DNA of 14,600 nucleotides from an uncultured Eggerthellaceae bacterium. GTDB lineage: Bacteria; Actinomycetota; Coriobacteriia; Coriobacteriales; Eggerthellaceae. The DNA is taken from assembly GCA_910588435.1 (NCBI GenBank), contig CAJUPL010000039.1:1-14600 (forward strand), in the 5' to 3' direction. Position 1 is the stretch's first letter. Each line of letters starts with the position of its first letter. Both the position numbers and the translations under genes were made by a program. The notes beneath the pieces were generated by a model. That model searched no databases. It was not told the DNA's origin and saw only the letters and a list, made by a program, of their open reading frames with translations. Of this stretch, positions 1-6,544 are shown piece by piece.

Positions 1-162
1 CCATCGCATGCTTCGCCACAAGTGAGTAGGGGAGGCATCGCCGTTTTCGTCGGGACCCCTAACGGGACCCCTCCGAAAACTCGGCGGCTCAAGGCTGAAC
101 CTACAGGCCGTCACCTGCCAAACCTTCCGAATCTTCGGCCTCGCTCCGCTCGGTCCGGCTTA
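1..162. other. Intergenic sequence with no supported gene
   Basis: No convincing gene is visible. One plus frame is open from the window edge to 252, but it runs through the perfect palindrome at 163-193 and has no Shine-Dalgarno or family signature. In the other two plus frames stops occur at 23-25 and 27-29, so the tail of an upstream gene could end there, but this cannot be shown. A loose inverted repeat is present: TTTTCG near 44 against CGAAAA near 74, around two copies of GGGACCCCT. A short CCGAA/TTCGG palindrome lies near 128-139. Confidence 0.4.
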
Positions 163-282
163 CGGGATAGGTGCACTCTATGCACCTATCCCGCTTCATT
201 TATTACGGCCTTTAACATCCCGCATTCGCTTTCACGCTCATGCGGAATGTAGCGGCCTTGCTGACCTACCGGCCACCTATCC
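163..282 (+). repeat. Three-hairpin repeat element, copy a
   Basis: H1 is a perfect 13-bp stem (163-175 with 181-193, loop CTCTA), followed by the T-rich linker CTTCATTTATT. Core 1, ACGGCCTTTAAC, is at 205-216. H2 pairs 215-225 with 240-250 at 10 of 11 positions. Core 2, AGCGGCCTTG, is at 251-260. The H3 position (261-276) is poorly paired here but ends in the shared GGCCACCTATCC. The H1 and H2 sequences differ from all other copies while pairing is conserved. It faces copy b at 510-611. Confidence 0.75.
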
Positions 283-299
283 ACGTGCCCCTAGAGTGG

Positions 300-482
300 G
301 CGCTTGCATTGCAAGCGCAGTTGCACGTCAGTGCAACGTAACGCGGACGCCAGTCCGCGAACACCCGGAACAAGGCAACCGGTCAGGTCACCTAGCCTGG
401 CGCAAAACGCCAATCCGGACATCCCGGGCTGACGCCCTCATTACGTTGTGCTATCGCACAGCTGCGGCTGCAATGCAGCCGC
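300..482. repeat. Array of distinct short palindromes
   Basis: At least six perfect hairpins follow each other, each with a different sequence. GCGCTTGCA pairs with TGCAAGCGC (300-318). GTTGCAC pairs with GTGCAAC across GTCA (320-337). CGCGGAC pairs with GTCCGCG across GCCA (342-359). TGGCG pairs with CGCCA (398-412). GGGC pairs with GCCC across TGAC (426-437). TGTGC pairs with GCACA across TATC (447-460). GCGGCTGCA pairs with TGCAGCCGC (464-482). The array fills the space between repeat copies a and b, which point at each other. No Shine-Dalgarno or coding signature is seen. The function is unknown. Confidence 0.7.
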
Positions 483-509
483 CTACCGCAGAGGGGCTTC
501 ACCCGGAAC

Positions 510-611
510 GGTGGCCGGAGGCCACCAAGGCCGCTACATGGGTGCGAATGGAATGAGCAGCCATGTTAAAGGCCGCAATAAAAGTGCACAGGCATGCACT
601 TTGCCTGTGCA
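510..611 (-). repeat. Three-hairpin repeat element, copy b (inverted)
   Basis: Read on the minus strand, H1 is TGCACAGGCA paired with TGCCTGTGCA (602-611 with 585-594, 7-nt loop). The core GCGGCCTTTAAC is at 576-565. H2 begins ACATGG and ends CCATGT (566-536). Core 2 follows at 535-527, and H3 pairs GGTGGCC with GGCCACC (526-510, loop TCC). H2, core 2 and H3 are nearly identical to copy e at 14404-14471, with only a few base differences. H1 instead matches copies d and f. Copies a and b are in opposite orientation, with their H3 ends facing the palindrome array. Confidence 0.8.
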
Positions 612-874
612 ACACTTTCAGGGCAGCTAGGATGCAGGTGCAGCAGGTCAGACCAATCGGCAAGTGGAATCGAAAGGGTTTCTGACAGGCAAAGACAGCG
701 AGGGTTCGAAGGGTGCCTGAGATTGCCCCGCCTTTTGGCCAAGCGGCCTTCGCGCCGCGCCGAGCCAAAAACAAGGGGCAAGGTCAGGTGCCATTTGGAG
801 CCGCAGCGTCAATCCATTCCGCCGCTTCGCAAGAACGGCGGAACAAGAGAGCTCATATATAGGCAGGAGAAGTC
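612..874. other. Gene-free upstream region with nested palindrome
   Basis: No supported gene. A long nested palindrome spans 723-781: TTGCCCC (723-729) pairs with GGGGCAA (775-781), TTTTGGC (733-739) with GCCAAAA (764-770), and GCGGC (743-747) with GCCGC (754-758). Its centre contains AGCGGCCTT, the same string as core 2 of the repeat family. A second hairpin pairs TTCCGCCG (817-824) with CGGCGGAA (836-843). Neither has a T-tract, so they do not look like ordinary terminators. A TATATA at 856-861 is -10-like but no matching -35 is seen. Confidence 0.5.
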
Positions 875-964
875 ATGTTTTTGCATGTAGCGCATTGCGG
901 GATGCACATCATTTTGCGAACATGCCCCGTAACCATATCGTTGCCTTTGAGAGGAACCACATGA
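875..964 (+). CDS. Possible 29-residue leader ORF
   Basis: A short ORF starts with ATG at 875, with AGGAG at 865-869 spaced 5 nt before it, a better ribosome binding site than many genes in this window have. It encodes 29 residues (MFLHVAHCGM, then IILRTC and a Ser/Leu/Pro stretch, ending RGTT). Its TGA at 962-964 overlaps the ATG of the lipoprotein gene at 961 as ATGA, the classic arrangement for translational coupling. No family is recognised and the peptide may have no function beyond coupling or attenuation. A chance ORF is possible. The good Shine-Dalgarno and exact overlap are the only support. Confidence 0.35.
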   Translation: MFLHVAHCGMHIILRTCPVTISLPLRGTT

Positions 965-3792
965 TCATGCGCATGACAACGATAGCGCGCAAGAGCGCGA
1001 AAGCCGCCATCTCCGCCGCCCTCGTGGCGGGGCTCTGCATCCCCCTTGCAGCTTGCCAGACATCTCCGCTGGCAGAGACCGGGAGTGACGGTGATGACAT
1101 CCGCTGGGCTGATTTCGACGACGGCTCGGACATGCTCTCCATCAACGCGCCCTACCTGACATCAACTGCTGACCAGCTCACCTTCAACGTCACGTGCGAG
1201 CAAGGCACGTTCGCAGAAGAGGTGGACGCAAGCCAGATATCCCTTGACGGCGCCATTCGCAGCTGGACGGTGGAGTCCGCAGAGCGCACGGATGACGTGA
1301 CGCTCGAACTCACCATCGTGCGCCCAGAGGGCACGCCGAACAACGGCGCTTCCTTCGCTTACGTGAATGTGCCCGATGCGCTCATCAGGCCTCATGACTC
1401 CATGGAGCTTGAGAAGACAGAGACCAACATCAAGATCGAAGAAGGCCTCACCTCAGATCAGATCAACGAGGACAAGGGAGTGATCTGGCCTGATTACGCG
1501 CTGATCGTGGATGAGGACGTTGAGGTTGGGGAGGCATATGCCGAAGAGGCTGATGCCATGCTGGTTGAGGGCGGAGCTGCATCTGGGGTTGCAGCTGAGG
1601 ATGCAGGCGCATCGGATCAGCAAGCCGAACAGGCCCCAGCAAGCCACGCTGCCTATGAGGTGGCGGTCATGTTCGCAACCCCAACGCTGGAGCTTGACGC
1701 TGGCTCCCTTGAGCTTGACGGCTCTGAGCTCAAGGCCACCGTCTTGGCCGGCTCATTCCAGCTGCCGGATGACCTCTCAGCGGATGACTTCGCCTTGGAA
1801 GATGGCGAAGGCTGTGCGGTCAAGGATGTTCGCCTGATCAGCCCCACTGAGGCTGAAGTGACGCTCAGCCTGCCGGAAGACGAGGGCGCAGGCGCGCTCG
1901 ATGGCAGCACGCTCACGCTCAAGGCGGATTCCAACGAATCCGAGGCGGATGTCGTGTGCAGCTTGGAGGTGCCTGAGCCGTGGCTGGCGCTTCAGCAGAG
2001 CCATGTGAACGAAGAAGGCGGTGAGCTTGTCTATGAGGCCACTCTGATGAACTCCGCTGATGCACTTTCGCAGGATGCGGTGCAAGTCCGCGTGAATGGC
2101 GAAGAGGTCAGCGGATGGAAGCTTGCCTCTGAGGGCGGAGGCTCATACTCTGTGACCTTGAGCTCTGATTCTGCGCCGCATGGCTCCGTTGTTGAGGTGG
2201 ATGTTGCAGACGTGACCGACGCTGCAGGTCGCCAGGTTGACGTAGCGGAAGCAGCTGCGCTGGCTGATCTGTCGGATGATGGCCGCAAGTTCGGCGATAC
2301 ATTGGCAAGCGTCTTGGACAGCATAGACTTCGGAGACCTGGCCAAAGCTGGCGCCAAGAAGGGGTTGGGCGCTTTGGCGGAGATGGGCTGGAAGATGTTC
2401 TGCGAGAACTCGTTGGGCATGCATGAGGTGACCAACAACGAGCTGATGGATGCGATCACGCAGGTGCAAGAGCAGGTTGCAGACCTCTCAGCGCAGATGG
2501 GCTACGTGAGGAATGACGTTCTGACGGGGCAGAACAGGAGCACCATCGATACCGCGAACAATCTCTTGGCGCGCATCAAGACGCGTGAGCTCCAGCTGTC
2601 GGACAAGGTTCGCAACATCATGCAAGAACCTGACGATGCTGAGCAGCAGGATCTGCTCACAAGCTACATCAATGGCGAGAAGGCCATCATCGATGAGCTG
2701 GCAACTGACCTGGGCCAGCTATATCACGTCATCATGAACGCTGACTCATCAACGAACCACAACCTCATCCAGGTCTACGATGACCTGATGGCGCAGTCCT
2801 ACAATTGGGGCTTGCAGACCTTCGAACAGCGACAGCTCTTCCGCGCGAACTTGGCCAACATCTGGGTGAACGGTGCGCAGATGGTGATGTTGGCTTATGG
2901 GAATTCAGGAGACCATGACGCATATCTGGATGAGCTTGATAAGCAGACGAAGAGCCTGGATGCGCTCATCAACCAGACCATGGTGCTCAGCGCTGATACC
3001 TGCATAGATCCGGTGCCTGCCTCATCCAAAGAAGACCCTGCTCCTACTTGGGATGAATCGGATGATTGGTTCTACAACGGCGGCCTCAGGGATGACTTCT
3101 ATTCGGGCGATGATGGCGATCTGGGACTCAGTGACGATGAATACGAGTACCTGCGCATGCAAGCCATCATAGCCGGCAATGACCCTTCTGATTACGAGGA
3201 TCGCATCGTGCAGCGCTCCGATAGCTACTCTGGCTACCGGGCGGATCCCACGGCTTCATCCAACACAGATGCCTCCGCACCCCAGAAGCACTACTGCAAC
3301 ACCACGGGCAAGTGGTACTTCGGGCTGAACGGCGGAGATACGCAGTATGCGTGGTACAAGGGGCTTGCTTGGCCGACGAACTCTTGGAATCCGGACATGA
3401 TAGCGGCGTCCCCCTTCGATATGTACAAGAATGGTTCTTCGGTGATCACGTGGGGTGACCATTACATGACCACCACCGAAGCGAAGGCGCTGGCTGATAA
3501 GCTCCACGATGGTCAGACCATGAAAGAGGAGCTGGAGTCTTTGGGCATGGTCACTGCGAAGTATCTTGTCACTTCTAGCCGCCTTGATAACAAGAGCAAG
3601 GTGGTCTACGTCAACAACGACTGGTACATGGATACGTTCGAAGTGGCCCTTGCCAACAAGGCAGGAGAGGGCTTCACGAAGGAGATGCAGCATTTCGACG
3701 GTTACAAGGTCACGGACATCGATAGCCATCTCAATTGGAGGACGGAGCCCTATGACCTCTTCGTCCTAGCCACCGATGTTCCCACGTTCTAA
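961..3792 (+). CDS. Large surface lipoprotein with Ig-like repeats and a helical domain, function unknown
   Basis: ATG at 961 is chosen because GAGAGG at 949-954 precedes it and it gives a proper signal peptide; an upstream in-frame ATG at 895 adds 22 unlikely residues. The 943-residue product starts with a basic n-region, a hydrophobic stretch and the lipobox LAAC, so Cys32 should be lipidated and the protein anchored outside the membrane. Residues about 60-122, 238-336 and 340-425 look like three beta-rich Ig-like modules, the first two separated by an acidic Ala/Glu linker (185-232). Residues about 440-680 are predicted largely helical (ITQVQEQVADLSAQMGYV and similar). The C-terminal part is Asp-, Tyr- and Trp-rich, with NTTGKWYFGLNGG. 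No family was recognised; adhesin, toxin-like or structural roles are open. It overlaps the following protease gene by 17 nt, which suggests coupled translation and a shared role. Confidence 0.8.
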   Translation: MIMRMTTIARKSAKAAISAALVAGLCIPLAACQTSPLAETGSDGDDIRWADFDDGSDMLSINAPYLTSTADQLTFNVTCEQGTFAEEVDASQISLDGAIRSWTVESAERTDDVTLELTIVRPEGTPNNGASFAYVNVPDALIRPHDSMELEKTETNIKIEEGLTSDQINEDKGVIWPDYALIVDEDVEVGEAYAEEADAMLVEGGAASGVAAEDAGASDQQAEQAPASHAAYEVAVMFATPTLELDAGSLELDGSELKATVLAGSFQLPDDLSADDFALEDGEGCAVKDVRLISPTEAEVTLSLPEDEGAGALDGSTLTLKADSNESEADVVCSLEVPEPWLALQQSHVNEEGGELVYEATLMNSADALSQDAVQVRVNGEEVSGWKLASEGGGSYSVTLSSDSAPHGSVVEVDVADVTDAAGRQVDVAEAAALADLSDDGRKFGDTLASVLDSIDFGDLAKAGAKKGLGALAEMGWKMFCENSLGMHEVTNNELMDAITQVQEQVADLSAQMGYVRNDVLTGQNRSTIDTANNLLARIKTRELQLSDKVRNIMQEPDDAEQQDLLTSYINGEKAIIDELATDLGQLYHVIMNADSSTNHNLIQVYDDLMAQSYNWGLQTFEQRQLFRANLANIWVNGAQMVMLAYGNSGDHDAYLDELDKQTKSLDALINQTMVLSADTCIDPVPASSKEDPAPTWDESDDWFYNGGLRDDFYSGDDGDLGLSDDEYEYLRMQAIIAGNDPSDYEDRIVQRSDSYSGYRADPTASSNTDASAPQKHYCNTTGKWYFGLNGGDTQYAWYKGLAWPTNSWNPDMIAASPFDMYKNGSSVITWGDHYMTTTEAKALADKLHDGQTMKEELESLGMVTAKYLVTSSRLDNKSKVVYVNNDWYMDTFEVALANKAGEGFTKEMQHFDGYKVTDIDSHLNWRTEPYDLFVLATDVPTF

Positions 3793-5611
3793 GCTCATGC
3801 GCCGCGCGGCCTTTGTTGCCGCGGTTGCCGCAGCGTGCCTCCTTGCGCTCTGCGCTTGGGGGTGCGAGCCCAAGGCGAAGGAGAGCTGGACGGTCAGCAT
3901 CTACATGTGCGGCTCGGACCTGGAGACGAAGCATGCGCGCGGCACGAACGCCCTCGAGGAGCTGAAGTCCGCGAACATCCCTGAGAACGTGAGCGTGGTG
4001 GTGCAGACGGGCGGCGCTCGCTCATGGCGGATAGACGAGGTGAAGGCCGGTGCTCCTCAACGCTTCTTGGTGCGCAACGGGCAGCTGCAAGAGCTGGCCG
4101 CGCCTGAGGCTCGCTCCATGGGAAGCGTTGATTCGCTTGCAGGCTTCCTCGCGTTCTGCGGGCAGGAGTACCCATCTGATCGCAGCATGGTGGTGCTCTG
4201 GAACCACGGCGGAGGGCCTCTCAAGGGCGTCTGCTTCGATGAGACGTCCTCTTATGATGTGCTCTCGTTGGACGATCTGGACCAGGCCTTCGCGCAAGCG
4301 CGCCAACTTCGCGAAGGCGCGCCGTATGACATCATCGGGATGGACGCGTGCCTGATGGGGTCTCTTGAAGTGGCGTCGGTGCTTGCGGATGATGCCGCGT
4401 ACATGGTGGCCTCTGAGGAGATAGAGCCGGGGGCTGGCTGGGATTACGCGCACCTGATGGAGGCGCTTGCTGTTGCAGACAGCCCATCTGAGGTTGCGGC
4501 CTCAGTCTGCGAAGGGTACCAACAGAAGAGCATTGACGCTGGCAAGGGCTCTGCCATCACGCTCTCCGCCATCGATCTTGGCGCTGTCCCTGCGCTTGAG
4601 GATGCGCTGGATGCAGCCATCCAGGAGCTGCGCCCGGACGGGGCAGATGAGCGCGTGGCGCTGCAGCGCATGGCGTACGCATCCCGCAAGGCGGAGTCAT
4701 TCGGAGGTGCCACGGACGCTGAGGGCGAGTCCAATCTGGTGGACTTGGCGGGGCTTGCCCAGGCAGCTTCAGACACCTATTCATCTTCTGAGAACGCGTT
4801 CTCCAAGCTGTCTCAGGCTGTGCAGGCTAGCATTCTGAAGAACGCTTCTGGCGAGGCCTCCTCTGGTGCTCAGGGCCTTTCCATCTACTACCCTCTCGTC
4901 TTGGATCAGGCCAAGCTTCACGAATACTGCTCCATCACCCCGCTTGAAAGCTATGCGCAAGCGCTGGAGGCTATGTTCGCTGTGCGCAGCCTGGATATCA
5001 CCTTCACTGACCCAGGCTCTGTGAACGAGGAGGGGGCGTTCGCCATCACCGTATCTCCGGAGACGATGCCGAACGTGGATGACGTCTATGCGGTCACTAG
5101 ATGCGTTGAAGGGGAGCCTTATATAGAGAAGAGCATCGACATGGTAGATGATTGGGAGAGCGGGACGTTCTCCCGCATGCCGGATGATTTCTGCAATACG
5201 CTTGATGGCATGGCGCTTGATGTCAGCATGATCGACTACGGAGATGACTACATCATGTACTCTGCGCCCGTCATGCTGAACGGCCAGAAGACGAACTTGA
5301 GGTTCTCAGAGCTGTACGATCCAGATGACGAGGATGCGCTGCCAAGATATGAGATCTTGGGCACATGGAATGGGATAGACCACGTGACGGGCTTGTCTGA
5401 CAGGTCGCTCGCCTCCTTTGCCGAAGGCGACGTGATAGGTGCTGTGTCAGCTACTGACCAGCGGGTCAGGGATGAGGTGATCTTCGCGGATGACTCGGCG
5501 ATAGGAGAGGCGCCTTTGTCGCCTGGCACGTATGAGACATGGTTCGTGGTGGTGGATCTCTATGGCCAGAGGCATAGGTCCGCGACACACACTTTCCAGA
5601 TAGCTGGCTGA
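3776..5611 (+). CDS. Clostripain-family (C11) cysteine peptidase, exported
   Basis: The product has 611 residues if ATG 3776 is used; ATG 3797, 7 codons later, is an equal alternative. Neither start has a clear Shine-Dalgarno, and the gene overlaps the end of the lipoprotein gene, so translation is probably coupled. The N-terminus is a signal peptide ending LCAWGC; Cys30 is a plausible but imperfect lipobox. Residues 37-50 (SWTVSIYMCGSDLE) open the C11 fold. WNHGGG carries the catalytic His144, and DACLMGSLEVA carries the catalytic Cys192, both as in clostripain-like peptidases. Family members cleave after basic residues, commonly Arg, and are often self-processed. The C-terminal part (about 400-611) is beta-rich and not assigned. 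The adjacent lipoprotein could be a substrate or partner; that is inference. Confidence 0.88.
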   Translation: MFPRSKLMRRAAFVAAVAAACLLALCAWGCEPKAKESWTVSIYMCGSDLETKHARGTNALEELKSANIPENVSVVVQTGGARSWRIDEVKAGAPQRFLVRNGQLQELAAPEARSMGSVDSLAGFLAFCGQEYPSDRSMVVLWNHGGGPLKGVCFDETSSYDVLSLDDLDQAFAQARQLREGAPYDIIGMDACLMGSLEVASVLADDAAYMVASEEIEPGAGWDYAHLMEALAVADSPSEVAASVCEGYQQKSIDAGKGSAITLSAIDLGAVPALEDALDAAIQELRPDGADERVALQRMAYASRKAESFGGATDAEGESNLVDLAGLAQAASDTYSSSENAFSKLSQAVQASILKNASGEASSGAQGLSIYYPLVLDQAKLHEYCSITPLESYAQALEAMFAVRSLDITFTDPGSVNEEGAFAITVSPETMPNVDDVYAVTRCVEGEPYIEKSIDMVDDWESGTFSRMPDDFCNTLDGMALDVSMIDYGDDYIMYSAPVMLNGQKTNLRFSELYDPDDEDALPRYEILGTWNGIDHVTGLSDRSLASFAEGDVIGAVSATDQRVRDEVIFADDSAIGEAPLSPGTYETWFVVVDLYGQRHRSATHTFQIAG

Positions 5612-5630
5612 CGCACATCACTTGCTGCCC

Positions 5631-5721
5631 CAAGGCCGCTGCTCTGCTTGCGTTTGTGCAAGCAGAGCTAAAGGCCGTTATTGATGAAGCGGGGTGTAGG
5701 CATTTAGCGCCTACACCCCGC
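5631..5721 (-). repeat. Three-hairpin repeat element, copy c, between convergent genes
   Basis: Read on the minus strand, H1 is a perfect 13-bp stem (5721-5709 with 5701-5689), followed by TTCATCAATA, the core ACGGCCTTTAG, then H2, a perfect 11-bp stem GCTCTGCTTGC with GCAAGCAGAGC (5668-5658 with 5651-5641), then core 2 AGCGGCCTTG (5640-5631). No H3 is evident. H1 and H2 differ from every other copy. It sits between the stops of the protease gene and the MarR-like gene, where it could terminate transcription from both sides. Confidence 0.75.
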
Positions 5722-5762
5722 AAGTCTCTTCAAGGCCAATAAGGGATCAGAGCCTAGCCCAA

Positions 5763-6353
5763 CTAGCCCTTGAATACGAACACGTACTTGCCGCCGTGGC
5801 CGTGGCCCTCTTGGCGGCAGCACTTGCCATCTTGGCCGTTGCCCTCTCCGTGACCCTGCGGGCAGCCCTTCTTACCGTGGCCTGCGCCCTTGCCAGAGCG
5901 CTTCTTGATCTCAGAGTAATCGATCCCGAGGCCTTCGCAATTCTTGCTGATCTTCTCGCAGAGGTTCGCAAGCTGCTGGCGCTCTTCTGTGTTCAAGCCC
6001 TCCAAGATCATGTCTGCTGCCTTATCCTCAGCAGCGAAGCGCTTCTGCATGACCTCGCGGCCCTTGTCGGTGATGCTCACGATGAACTTGAACTCAGCAT
6101 CTTGGATGGTCACATACCCATTGCGCTCAGCCTTCTTGGCCACATGGCGCAGGTCCTTGCCACGCCAGTTGAGCTTCTTCTCCAGCCCCTTCTTGCACAT
6201 GGAGCCGTCGTCTCCGAACTTCACCAGCACCTTCAACAGAGCGCCTTGTCCTTGCTTGTAGCTCTTCGGGCCGAATTGGCGCATGGTGAGCTTGGAGTAG
6301 TTCGCCGCGCGCTTGAGTCCCTGGATGAGCTTTGTTGAATCAGCCATATTCAT
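5763..6353 (-). CDS. MarR-like winged-helix regulator with His/Cys-rich C-terminal tail
   Basis: A 196-residue protein. ATG at 6353 or 6347 both follow the purine-rich AAGGAAGAAGG. Residues about 35-105 look like a winged helix-turn-helix: a helix ending in LEKKLNWRGKDLRHVAKKAER, then a wing, then SITDKGRE, the typical MarR wing-to-helix junction. Residues 110-138 (LNTEERQQLANLCEKI) match the C-terminal dimerisation helix of MarR proteins. The last 40 residues are unusual: a Gly-rich, basic tail with His159, Cys164, His168, Cys178, Cys179, His184 and His186, suggestive of metal binding. It is probably a dimeric DNA-binding repressor or sensor. Its target is unknown; it is divergent from purD and convergent with the protease gene. 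No operator was identified. Confidence 0.7.
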   Translation of the reverse strand: MNMADSTKLIQGLKRAANYSKLTMRQFGPKSYKQGQGALLKVLVKFGDDGSMCKKGLEKKLNWRGKDLRHVAKKAERNGYVTIQDAEFKFIVSITDKGREVMQKRFAAEDKAADMILEGLNTEERQQLANLCEKISKNCEGLGIDYSEIKKRSGKGAGHGKKGCPQGHGEGNGQDGKCCRQEGHGHGGKYVFVFKG

Positions 6354-6504
6354 GCCTTCTTCCTTGTGATCTGAGCGGTCTTTACGCTGTCATCATATGA
6401 AGGTGCGGCCGAAGCCTGGGCCAAGAAGATCCCGCTTTGACCGAATCGTGAATTCCCAGGGGATGAGCTGTGATAAATGCTGAGCGGCCATGTTGCATCG
6501 CTTG

Positions 6505-6510
6505 TATAAT
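6505..6510 (+). promoter_or_regulatory. Probable -10 element for purD
   Basis: A perfect TATAAT lies 34 nt before the chosen purD start at 6545. No good -35 is seen at the expected distance (about 6482-6487), so only the -10 is called. The remaining 6354-6504 interval contains no gene and no clear palindromic operator, only a short TCATATGA at 6393-6400. Confidence 0.45.
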
Positions 6511-6544
6511 GAGCGCAAATGAACCCCCGAAGTTAGGACCTCAG

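Noticed and set aside
22..556. Open frames at 22-252 and 296-556 as genes
   Set aside because: They run through perfect palindromes and repeat copies, have no Shine-Dalgarno and show no family signature.
163..611. Integron attC sites or cassette array
   Set aside because: Conserved boxes around a variable hairpin recall attC, and TTTAAC with GTAG is loosely similar to the inverse core and core sites. GTTRRRY is not matched, there is no integron integrase in the window, and the copies do not flank single-gene cassettes.
690..716. tRNA-like T-arm around GGTTCGAA
   Set aside because: No cloverleaf can be built around it: acceptor, D and anticodon stems are missing.
499..890. Open frames of 60-98 residues on both strands over 448-890
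   Set aside because: They overlap each other, cross repeat copy b and the nested palindrome, and have atypical Cys- and Arg-rich composition.
5796..6338. 180-residue plus-strand ORF opposite the MarR-like gene
   Set aside because: Its Leu/Ala-rich product is the antisense shadow of a gene with clear MarR features and a good ribosome site.
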